Shown here piece after piece: positions 1 through 5,693 of a DNA stretch of 5,693 nt. This DNA comes from an uncultured Bacteroidota bacterium (lineage in GTDB: Bacteria; Bacteroidota; Bacteroidia; Chitinophagales; S012-47). Position numbers and translations under genes: made by a program. Every line of letters starts with the position of its first letter. Positions within the stretch are counted from its first letter, which is position 1. Location: NCBI GenBank assembly GCA_913062655.1, contig CAJXXO010000179.1:1-5693 (forward strand), in the 5' to 3' direction. Under the pieces are notes generated by a model, which was given only the letters and a program-made list of their open reading frames with translations, was not told where the DNA came from and searched no databases.

Positions 1-1748
1 ATTATAGCGTCTTTTTCCTGTTGTGCTTGTGCCAGTTGCTCCGCTTCCCAGCCCATCTGCGCAGCCAGGGCGGCAAAGCTCTGTTCCAGCACAGGCGCTA
101 GCGTAGTAGCGGGTTCTTCTGCTTGCTGTAGCACCTGGTCAGCATGTTGCTGCCACGCTTTGAGTACGGGCATCAGCATGGAAATAGGTGTACCCCGCTG
201 GGTGACCTGCTTGACCACTTCCGGTAGCAGTTGTCCCCACTCCATCATCAGCGCAGGAATGGCTGCATGTGGACAATAGATTTGGCAGGCACCACAGGCT
301 GTACAACGGTCTGGGATGAATGCCGGATATCCTTGATCCTGCTGGATAGACTTTAACAATGCCGTCTCTGCCGGGAGTCGTGGGCTGACATAATCGGTAT
401 CAGTCGCTAAGCCCGACTCATACAATAGAGCCGTATGGTCAAAGAAGGAAGATAAATGACTGTAGCGCGGACCCTTATCCTGGTAGGCCCGAACGGCTTC
501 GGGAAGTGTTCCCGTCTGCATCGAACCTGAGGCAACCTCACTATCCGGCAGTGCAGTGGTGCCAGGAAACAACCGGGTTAATTCTTGCTGCCGAAGTTGT
601 TGCTTGGGAGAATCAGCCGGCCGCTGTGGACTTACATGCAGGGTAAATGCGGTGACGGGTTGTTTTTGGGCTGCATTGGTCAAAACCTGCTGTAAGTCAG
701 TCGCTGTAGGTAATGGCCCATATTGCGCGGTGATCCAGTGCTCTTTTCTTCCCAAAATAGCCTGACAGCGTAATGTCAGCGGCTTGTGACGGGCCAATGG
801 CTCCAGTATCGTAAGGGTCGACAACTTGTCGGGTAAGGCTGTCAATCCTTCTTCCGGCACAGGTGCTAGTTGTGATAGGTGAAGGTGGGTAGCGCGTTCT
901 TTACGATGCGCCTGCGCGTTGGCCCTTACCATGGAAGATTGCAGTGCCCCTATCGTGATTACCACCCGCTCTTTACTGTGTTTCTCTACTACGAAGGGTG
1001 ACCATTCTGACCCACTAACGGTGGTCCAAACCTCTTGGGTGGCCGCTATCAGGGCAGGCATTTGAAGGTCCCAATACTGAGCTCTCGATTGGTGCTGAAT
1101 GGCGGCATCATGATCTTGGAGGTTGGCGCCCTGCATGACAGGTACATCCGCAGAGAAGGTATGCGGCACGCGTCTCCGTTGCGGGCCAAAGATGAGTTCT
1201 TGTCCCGCTGAAGGACTATCGATCAATTGCTCAGGACGACCCAGGAAGTGCAACACCTTCTCCTTGTCAGGCAGGGACCACTCCGTAGCATCCAATAGTA
1301 TCTCTTCCAGCCAAACCACTACCGGCACCAGTGCTTGTTCTGCCAGGTGCTGTGCCATCACCACGCGATGCATCGCCTCTGTGGCACTTCCTGCTGACCA
1401 GACGATAGCACCTGTCTCTGCTACAGCAGACCACCCTTGGAGCGCTCCTTGCGCGATCACTACCACAGGCAGTTGTGCTTGTACCATATCTTGCAGAATG
1501 GCCGTTTGCTCTGTCAGTGCTTTGCCAGGCAATACACCTGCTGTGCGAATACCCTGCAGCGATAAGCCCATCAGATAGGTCAGGTCTTGACGGGAGCTCC
1601 ACTGTAGCGGTCGGAGATAAGCGTTGTACTCGGCAATTGGGTTTGGAATGATCAGGCCTTCTGCATAAGTAGCCAGTAATTGCGGCAAAGTCTCACGCAC
1701 GGCCGCTGATTCCGGGAAACGCCAGGTGGTATGTGGAGTAGCGGCCAT
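1..1748 (-). CDS. PFOR (NifJ)-like protein, domains I/II plus 4Fe-4S motif; C-terminus beyond window
   Basis: An open frame of 582 codons starts at ATG 1748-1746 and is still open at position 1, so the protein is truncated by the window edge. Residues about 28-150 resemble domain I (alpha) of pyruvate:ferredoxin oxidoreductase: 'PIAEY' at 37-41, and 'ETGAIVWSAGSATEAM' at 111-126 followed by a segment ending 'VPVVVWLEE', like the 'RQTGFAMLASGSVQEAMD...VPFLHFFD' stretch of NifJ. Residues 201-225 ('PVMQGANLQDHDA') and 261-350 resemble the rest of domain I and domain II. C482, C485, C488 and C492 form C-x2-C-x2-C-x3-C-P followed by 'HAAI', the signature of NifJ ferredoxin domain V. The 90 residues after C492 contain no cysteine and look helical, rich in Gln and Ala. 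The positions matching the pyruvate/TPP-contacting Thr, Glu and Arg of PFOR appear substituted, and the gamma domain appears missing or much reduced. The start overlaps the rnfB stop in TAATG, indicating translational coupling. The homology is fairly secure; catalytic activity is doubtful and the substrate is unknown. Confidence 0.8.
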   Translation of the reverse strand, partial: MAATPHTTWRFPESAAVRETLPQLLATYAEGLIIPNPIAEYNAYLRPLQWSSRQDLTYLMGLSLQGIRTAGVLPGKALTEQTAILQDMVQAQLPVVVIAQGALQGWSAVAETGAIVWSAGSATEAMHRVVMAQHLAEQALVPVVVWLEEILLDATEWSLPDKEKVLHFLGRPEQLIDSPSAGQELIFGPQRRRVPHTFSADVPVMQGANLQDHDAAIQHQSRAQYWDLQMPALIAATQEVWTTVSGSEWSPFVVEKHSKERVVITIGALQSSMVRANAQAHRKERATHLHLSQLAPVPEEGLTALPDKLSTLTILEPLARHKPLTLRCQAILGRKEHWITAQYGPLPTATDLQQVLTNAAQKQPVTAFTLHVSPQRPADSPKQQLRQQELTRLFPGTTALPDSEVASGSMQTGTLPEAVRAYQDKGPRYSHLSSFFDHTALLYESGLATDTDYVSPRLPAETALLKSIQQDQGYPAFIPDRCTACGACQIYCPHAAIPALMMEWGQLLPEVVKQVTQRGTPISMLMPVLKAWQQHADQVLQQAEEPATTLAPVLEQSFAALAAQMGWEAEQLAQAQQEKDAI

Positions 1749-1750
1749 TA
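1746..1750 (-). promoter_or_regulatory. TAATG stop/start overlap coupling two genes
   Basis: Read on the minus strand, the TAA stop of the RnfB-like gene (1750-1748) shares its last A with the ATG of the PFOR-like gene (1748-1746). The bases upstream (ACGAAATATTACCA) contain no Shine-Dalgarno sequence. Translation of the downstream gene is therefore probably by termination-reinitiation, which would favour matched amounts of the two proteins. The overlap is seen directly; the coupling is inferred. Confidence 0.75.
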
Positions 1751-2641
1751 TTGGTAATATTTCGTTGTGTCAAAAGATGTGGTCTCCACGCCTCCGAGCG
1801 TCAGCTCAGGCTCCTGGGCCAACTGGAATTGCTTGTAGTCCTCCAGCCATACGATAGCCTGTGTAGGGCACCTGCGAGTGGCAGCCGGAGAGGCAAATTC
1901 ATATTGCTCGTAGTCGATCACGGCCAGGTTGTTTTCAATGTGAATCAAACCCGGAGCTGCATCGGCCACACAGCGGCCACAAGCGTTACAAGCCACCGAA
2001 CATTTTTCAGTCGCCAGGTCGCCTTCCAGCAAGGACTTGCATTGCACCAGCAACTGCTGCTCTACCGGCATCAGGGTAAAGAGGTCTTTGGGGCAGATAT
2101 CTACACAGTCGCCACAGGCGGTACATTTTTCTATATCGACCACCGGCAGGCCATCGGTATTCATGTGAATTGCCTCAAAATCGCAGACATCCGCACAGTC
2201 ACCCAACCCGAGGCAACCCCAGGCACATTCTTTGGTACCTCCGGCCACCACTGCTGCCCCACGGCAGGTTTGCACGCCACCGGTATAGTCGGCCAGGTTG
2301 TGGGATTCCTGCTTGCCACCGGCACATTGTACACGGGCCACTAGCTTCACCGATTCCCCCACATCCATGCCCAGGTAGTCGGCAATGGCTTGACGGCCGG
2401 TTTCAGAGCTGACCGTGCATTTGGCCGGTGAAACGTCTCCGTTTACCAGCTTTTCGGCAAAGGCCCGGCAACCGGGTTCACCGCACGCCCCACAGTTGGA
2501 GCTGGGCAGCATTTCTTCTACCGTGTCGATGCGAGGGTCCTCTTCTACCTTCAGCTTTTTGTAGGCTACCGCCAGGATGGTGGCAAACAGCAGCCCCAGG
2601 CCGGTAAGAATCATGAGCGGTATGGTGATATCGGGATGCAT
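1748..2641 (-). CDS. rnfB: RnfB-like membrane-anchored polyferredoxin
   Basis: This 297-residue protein follows the RnfB plan. One hydrophobic helix (about residues 5-27) anchors it in the membrane, followed by basic and acidic residues. A Fes-type 4Fe-4S domain comes next ('NCGACGEPGC', C50, C53, C58, C75). A central dicluster ferredoxin has C139-x3-C143-x5-C149-x3-C153 ('GCLGLGDC' is typical of RnfB) and C173-x2-C176-x2-C179-x3-C183-P. A last ferredoxin-like domain spans about 214-263. Length and order match family members that relay electrons between soluble ferredoxin and the membrane Rnf complex. In the last domain only C218, C221, C224 and C258 remain, enough for one cluster, so four clusters are predicted rather than five. 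No rnfA, C, D, G or E lies in the window, and the gene sits between two PFOR-like genes. It may therefore serve the oxidoreductase encoded here, not a full Rnf pump. The ATG at 2641 places the membrane helix right at the N-terminus. Family assignment is secure; the partner is inferred. Confidence 0.92.
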   Translation of the reverse strand: MHPDITIPLMILTGLGLLFATILAVAYKKLKVEEDPRIDTVEEMLPSSNCGACGEPGCRAFAEKLVNGDVSPAKCTVSSETGRQAIADYLGMDVGESVKLVARVQCAGGKQESHNLADYTGGVQTCRGAAVVAGGTKECAWGCLGLGDCADVCDFEAIHMNTDGLPVVDIEKCTACGDCVDICPKDLFTLMPVEQQLLVQCKSLLEGDLATEKCSVACNACGRCVADAAPGLIHIENNLAVIDYEQYEFASPAATRRCPTQAIVWLEDYKQFQLAQEPELTLGGVETTSFDTTKYYQ

Positions 2642-2643
2642 GC
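2642..2643 (-). promoter_or_regulatory. 2-bp junction, TGA-GC-ATG
   Basis: The stop of the 828-residue gene (2646-2644) and the start of the RnfB-like gene (2641-2639) are separated by only two bases, and no Shine-Dalgarno motif lies in the preceding coding sequence (minus strand CCCTTCAAC). There is no room for a promoter or terminator, so the two genes must share a transcript and are probably translationally coupled. Confidence 0.7.
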
Positions 2644-5130
2644 TCAGTTGAAGGGTTCAGCTCGTTTAACCAATGGCTGCATGGCCGGATCGTCTGGGTT
2701 ATCCGGAAGGCCGGGATGGATGCACTTAGCCGGACATTCTTCCGCTGCCATTACCAGCTCTTCATAGCTGATGGTACTTACATCGGCCAGCACTGCTTGC
2801 TTGTCTTCATTGTACTCGAAAGCTGTTGGGTAGTTTTCCGTACACTCATTACAGGATGTACAGCGGAAAGTCTCCAGCCAGGGCTCTGCAGGAGGCGCAG
2901 CGGGCTCAGGCGCTGCTGTTTCTTCCGCTGCTGATTCCGCAGTTTCCGTTGTCGCTTCTTCTTTCTCCGGGGCAGGTGTGGCTTTGGGTGCAGGCATGGC
3001 CACCATGCTGTCAAGGTCGAGCAGCACATTGCTCAGCCGTTCCATCGCTTTCCCTGCCGCTGTCTGGCGCACCTCTTCAATTTTTGCTTCATATTGTGCT
3101 TTGAGGGCCTCTATTTCTTTCTCTTTCTCCGCTTCCCATGCTTCCAAGGCTCTCGCGCTGGCTTGCTGGGCATGGAAACTATTGACACCACACAGCTCCT
3201 GGATAAAGTTCCAATTGTCTAAACGCTCCTGGCAAGACACCACCCACATCAGTGGCATAGCTGCCCGATGCAGCCGGTTGTCCTCATCTACCAGCCAGAT
3301 GTAAGGAATCTTACCGACCAGTTCTTCATTCGGTGCCGCCAAATAATCGGCCAACGGTATCAGGTCGTTGGTCCATTGCGACTGGGGAATGATCCACAGT
3401 TCCTCCAGCTTTTCTTTGCTGATTGCCTTGTAATCGGCATAGGTAAATGGCCATTGCGTTTGCACTTCTTCTCCGCTCGTATCGATATAGGTAAACTGGT
3501 GCTCTGGCCAGTCTTTCTCTGGCTGTGGATTGTTGCTGATATTGAATCGACTACCCCACCGTTTACCGGCCAGCAGGTCATAGCTAAGGAATGGGAAAAA
3601 ACGTCCTTCCACTGCTGCTGCCAACTTCAGGATTTCAGACAACCTGATCTCATGCGCATCTGGAATCAACCAGTGCATGATAGAAGGGGCGTTCACTTGC
3701 AGACACCGCTTCATGCCATGATATACCTCGATGGGTTGATTGATAGCCCCCTGAAAAGTATGGGTACTCCGGAAAGCTAGCGTTAACGTGGACAACTCCC
3801 GCCTGTAGCTGTGCGAGGCATCTTCCCAGTCGATATTGGGATCGGGTGGATTGCCCATGCGCTTGTCGATGGCGATCAGGCGTATCGGTTTGTTGGCCGC
3901 TAGCAAGGTAGTAAACCGGTCAACATTATGGCGCAAAAAACCGGCTGTTTCACCTACAAAAAATACGGGTGGAAACCATTGCAGTTCCTCATCCGTCAAG
4001 CGGTGCCAGGAAAAGTGGGTAAAAAAATCGTCATGCACATCCTCTTTGTATTCCCCTTTCAGTTCCAGCGTAGCTTTGCGCCTGGCTGCCATAAAGAGTG
4101 TATAACTGGTCATCTGCTCTTCAAAGCGCTGCCGGGTGGTAGAGTATCCTTCATTTGGACCTACCGATTGCACAAAGCTTCCTTCGAAAAGGTCGGGCCA
4201 GGGAAATTGATCGTATAAGGCTTCTGTTACCAAAAAAGAGCCATTACCATGTGCCCAGGCTTCAACACCTTGTTGCAGAATAGTAATATTCTGCTCTATG
4301 CGGAGCTTTCGTGCCTCTGTCATGCCTTCAGCTCCATCTTCCGGCATGAGTTGGGTCCACTTCCCGAATTCGATCATATCTGCTGCAAAATCCAAATTGG
4401 GGACTTCTCCCTCTTGCTCCCCTTTTTTGCGTGCTTGTTCCATGCGCAGCAACTCCTTCAGACCGGCTATCAGATGGCGTACCTCTTCCAGCATCGCTGA
4501 CCGTTGAGTGGCTAAGTGCCGCAGTTGCACTTGTAGCATATTGAAAGGTGCCTCATCAGTAAAACGAATCACCAACCCATCGGTGGGTAGTTTTTTGGCG
4601 AGGCAATCCAGGTGATCGAGGTAGGTCTTCTGCTTGTCACCATGCACTTCTACTTCTCGCAAAGTGCTTTCTACGGCTGCCCATACTTCGGTGAAGGGGG
4701 CAAATTGTTTGCCTGCCAGGTAACTGCGAAAGCCTTTTAATAATCGTGGTAAGTTGGCCTTCAATATCCGTGCTTCGTTGTCGGGGAAGCAATCGTTATA
4801 TAGCGTATTCACCATGGCAGAGAGTGAGACACAGCGTTCTCCATCGGCTGAAATATAGATCGGGTAGTCATTGGTAAAGTTGCCGGCCCGCAGGTAGGGT
4901 GCAATAAGTGCCGGCACCAGGTTTCCATTTGCGCCTGAAGGCCGATCACCGGTCCGAAAGTAATGGCGCAACTGCTTCCAGAATTGTTTGATCTCCTTAT
5001 CGCTGGCCGGTGCCTCCGGATCGATATGGAACGGCTTGCTATCCGAATCGGTAGGAATCGTCTGTCGCACTACCTCTTCCCGAAAGGCGCCTTCCTTTAA
5101 AAACTGGCTGAATGAGATATCCTTACCCAT
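2644..5130 (-). CDS. Split PFOR-like protein: degenerate TPP-domain region plus C-terminal ferredoxin domain
   Basis: This 828-residue protein has no signal peptide or clear membrane segment and is probably cytoplasmic. Residues 1 to about 375 match no family I recognise; they are mostly helical-looking with a charged stretch near 205-240. Residues about 385-650 resemble domain VI (TPP-binding) of long PFOR-like 2-oxoacid oxidoreductases: 'FPPVFFVGETAG' (386-397), 'LLAANKPIRLIAID' (409-422), 'VEGRFFPFLSYD' (507-518) and 'GKIPYIWLVDEDNRL' (606-620). The GDG and DTxVYSNTGGQ motifs that hold Mg-TPP are replaced by 'GETAG' and 'DKRMGNPPDP', so TPP binding is unlikely. Residues about 655-700 form a charged helix, probably a coiled coil, and 712-750 a Pro/Ala/Glu linker. 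The C-terminus (752-828) is a ferredoxin domain with C757, C760, C763 and C799-Pro. The start is the first Met after the upstream stop, and no Shine-Dalgarno motif is visible. The protein probably acts as an electron-carrying subunit of the complex encoded by this operon. The gene is certain, the ferredoxin strong, the degenerate domain VI moderate. Confidence 0.82.
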   Translation of the reverse strand: MGKDISFSQFLKEGAFREEVVRQTIPTDSDSKPFHIDPEAPASDKEIKQFWKQLRHYFRTGDRPSGANGNLVPALIAPYLRAGNFTNDYPIYISADGERCVSLSAMVNTLYNDCFPDNEARILKANLPRLLKGFRSYLAGKQFAPFTEVWAAVESTLREVEVHGDKQKTYLDHLDCLAKKLPTDGLVIRFTDEAPFNMLQVQLRHLATQRSAMLEEVRHLIAGLKELLRMEQARKKGEQEGEVPNLDFAADMIEFGKWTQLMPEDGAEGMTEARKLRIEQNITILQQGVEAWAHGNGSFLVTEALYDQFPWPDLFEGSFVQSVGPNEGYSTTRQRFEEQMTSYTLFMAARRKATLELKGEYKEDVHDDFFTHFSWHRLTDEELQWFPPVFFVGETAGFLRHNVDRFTTLLAANKPIRLIAIDKRMGNPPDPNIDWEDASHSYRRELSTLTLAFRSTHTFQGAINQPIEVYHGMKRCLQVNAPSIMHWLIPDAHEIRLSEILKLAAAVEGRFFPFLSYDLLAGKRWGSRFNISNNPQPEKDWPEHQFTYIDTSGEEVQTQWPFTYADYKAISKEKLEELWIIPQSQWTNDLIPLADYLAAPNEELVGKIPYIWLVDEDNRLHRAAMPLMWVVSCQERLDNWNFIQELCGVNSFHAQQASARALEAWEAEKEKEIEALKAQYEAKIEEVRQTAAGKAMERLSNVLLDLDSMVAMPAPKATPAPEKEEATTETAESAAEETAAPEPAAPPAEPWLETFRCTSCNECTENYPTAFEYNEDKQAVLADVSTISYEELVMAAEECPAKCIHPGLPDNPDDPAMQPLVKRAEPFN
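2647..2877 (-). other. C-terminal single-cluster ferredoxin domain of the 828-residue protein
   Basis: Residues 752-828 carry 'RCTSCNECTENYP' and 'AAEECPAKCIHPG'. The spacing is C757-x2-C760-x2-C763 with C799-Pro about 36 residues later, the pattern of single [4Fe-4S] ferredoxins such as that of Desulfovibrio gigas. The fourth position of the first motif is Tyr767; in D. gigas ferredoxin that site is a disulfide cysteine, not a cluster ligand, so the cluster should still form. C803 is an extra cysteine near the cluster. The 'CTSCNEC ... HPG.P.NP' character also occurs in ferredoxin modules attached to 2-oxoacid oxidoreductases (from memory). Confidence 0.8.
2881..2997 (-). other. Low-complexity Pro/Ala/Glu/Thr linker
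   Basis: Residues 712-750 are almost only Pro, Ala, Glu, Thr and Ser, with Lys in the first part, and have no predicted structure. They separate the charged helix from the ferredoxin domain. Such a tether would let the ferredoxin swing between an electron donor and an acceptor. The composition is seen directly; the swinging role is inferred. Confidence 0.8.
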
Positions 5131-5141
5131 GGGTGTTGGTT
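5131..5141 (-). promoter_or_regulatory. 11-bp intergenic gap without Shine-Dalgarno
   Basis: Between the beta-subunit TAA (5144-5142) and the ATG at 5130, the minus strand reads AACCAACACCC. This is purine/C-rich with no GGAGG-like element, as expected for Bacteroidota, and too short for a promoter. It is the longest non-coding stretch in the window, which supports a single operon transcript entering from the right. Confidence 0.65.
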
Positions 5142-5693
5142 TTAGACGGCATAGCGGTCGAGGTGTTGATTGATCGCTGAAATGCGGGATTCATTGGGCA
5201 TGCCCATATTGGATGCTCCGTATTCATCATAGCGGAAGGCTGCTGTATTCTGGTAAAACAGCCCAATCGGCATCTGCTCTGTCATGGCAGCCCATTCTCT
5301 TCCCTTATGAATATCACCCGGATCGTGCTCAATAACGGTATCAAACGACTGAAGCATTTGATCGTCCAAGGCTATACCATCAGGATGATGAAGGACCGCC
5401 AATGCGTTAGGGTTGGACACCGAGGCTTCATACTCGGCTTTCATCCACACCGGACAACGTTGAATAATCCGTACAAAGGATAAGCCTGGATGCTCGTAAG
5501 CCTTCTTGATGGTAGCATACAGGTGGGCAGGCTGCCAATCAACCGTCTGTGCGACAAAGGAGACATTGGACATTCCAAGCGTGGTCTGTATGGGGTTGAT
5601 CGGAGGCAGAATGGCACCGCGCGGGTGGGTGTTGGAATGGGTACCTATTGGACTGGTGGGTGAAGTTTGCTTCTTGGTCAAGCCATAAATAGC
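5142..5693 (-). CDS. 2-oxoacid:ferredoxin oxidoreductase beta subunit (KorB/PorB type), C-terminal part
   Basis: The frame is open to the right edge, giving the last 183 residues of a longer gene. The first residues, 'AIYGLTKKQTSPTS', are the well-known 'IYGLTKGQxSPTS' motif that follows the Asn/Mg-TPP site in beta subunits of two- or four-subunit OFORs. The family then continues as expected with 'GAILPPINP', 'SFVAQTVDW', 'FVRIIQRCPVW' and 'EHDPGDIHKG', ending with 'MPIGLFYQN'. The enzyme uses TPP to decarboxylate a 2-oxoacid oxidatively, making acyl-CoA and reduced ferredoxin with an alpha/gamma partner that must lie outside the window. A TTG at 5681 could be mistaken for a start, but it is the Leu inside the motif, so the true start is beyond the edge. 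The Gly of 'KGQ' is Lys here, and about 25 residues after the usual end ('GASNMGMPNES...') form a short tail. Pyruvate, 2-oxoglutarate or a branched-chain oxoacid cannot be told apart from this fragment. Confidence 0.9.
   Translation of the reverse strand, partial: AIYGLTKKQTSPTSPIGTHSNTHPRGAILPPINPIQTTLGMSNVSFVAQTVDWQPAHLYATIKKAYEHPGLSFVRIIQRCPVWMKAEYEASVSNPNALAVLHHPDGIALDDQMLQSFDTVIEHDPGDIHKGREWAAMTEQMPIGLFYQNTAAFRYDEYGASNMGMPNESRISAINQHLDRYAV

Noticed and set aside
1123..1602. Overlapping frames on both strands (151 codons plus, 111 codons minus) within the left gene
   Set aside because: The third frame across this region encodes the PFOR domain I-like sequence with intact family motifs; the others have Cys/Ser/Arg-rich, domain-free products.
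1856..2002. RnfB C-terminal cysteine loss as a sign of a pseudogene
   Set aside because: The frame is intact, the remaining four cysteines form a complete ligand set and both flanks are conserved, so this looks like specialisation.
1751..2344. Plus-strand open frame of 197 codons opposite rnfB
   Set aside because: It lies entirely antisense to a secure iron-sulfur protein gene, and its product has no recognisable domain; it is a shadow frame.
2830..2878. Tyr767 in the 828-residue protein as a broken iron-sulfur ligand
   Set aside because: In single-cluster ferredoxins of this spacing that position is not a cluster ligand; C757, C760, C763 and C799 suffice.
3268..3780. Plus-strand open frame of 170 codons opposite the 828-residue gene
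   Set aside because: Antisense to a gene with clear protein-level similarity, and its translation shows no domain or start context.
5679..5681. TTG as the start codon of a 179-residue beta-subunit gene
   Set aside because: The TTG encodes the Leu of the conserved 'IYGLTK' motif and the frame stays open upstream to the window edge, so it is internal.
1..5693. Mobile elements, CRISPR repeats, tRNA/rRNA genes, rho-independent terminators
   Set aside because: The window is coding from end to end with gaps of at most 11 bp, and I saw no direct repeat arrays, terminal inverted repeats or stem-loop plus T-run signals.

Overview
The window is one dense block of minus-strand coding sequence, read from right to left. 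It holds four co-directional genes spaced 11 bp, 2 bp and -1 bp apart, with no RNA gene, mobile element, CRISPR array, promoter or terminator that I can support. The outer two genes run off the window. The organism looks like a member of Bacteroidota, perhaps a Saprospira/Lewinella-type or related gliding lineage. Reasons are the roughly 50% GC, the absence of Shine-Dalgarno motifs before all three visible starts, and an RnfB with the Bacteroidota-style central cluster motif lacking the usual Cys-Pro. This taxonomic call is an inference and is only moderately secure.

Layout in transcription order. (1) 5693-5142: the C-terminal 183 residues of a thiamine pyrophosphate (TPP)-dependent 2-oxoacid:ferredoxin oxidoreductase (OFOR) beta subunit of the KorB/PorB type. 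(2) 5130-2644: an 828-residue protein. It has a large unrecognised N-terminal region, a region resembling the TPP domain (domain VI) of pyruvate:ferredoxin oxidoreductase (PFOR, NifJ) but without the TPP/Mg motifs, a charged helix, an Ala/Glu/Pro linker and a C-terminal single-cluster ferredoxin domain. (3) 2641-1748: an RnfB-like membrane-anchored polyferredoxin, with no other Rnf gene in view. (4) 1748-1: the first 582 residues of a PFOR-like protein with domain I/II character and one [4Fe-4S] motif of the NifJ 'CPHAAI' type. Its domain I seems to have lost the substrate- and cofactor-contacting residues of real PFOR.

Most interesting interpretation (inference): genes 2 and 4 look like two halves of an ancestral multidomain PFOR that has been split, reordered and stripped of its catalytic residues while keeping its iron-sulfur domains. 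The adjacent beta subunit appears to be a conventional OFOR subunit. An RnfB-like membrane polyferredoxin sits between the two PFOR-like halves. The operon could encode an OFOR whose electrons pass through a non-catalytic PFOR-derived scaffold and an orphan RnfB to the membrane. At least six [4Fe-4S] clusters are predicted from the visible cysteines (four in RnfB, one in each PFOR-like protein). The family comparisons come from memory of the sequences, not from a search, so they need profile searches and structure prediction to confirm.
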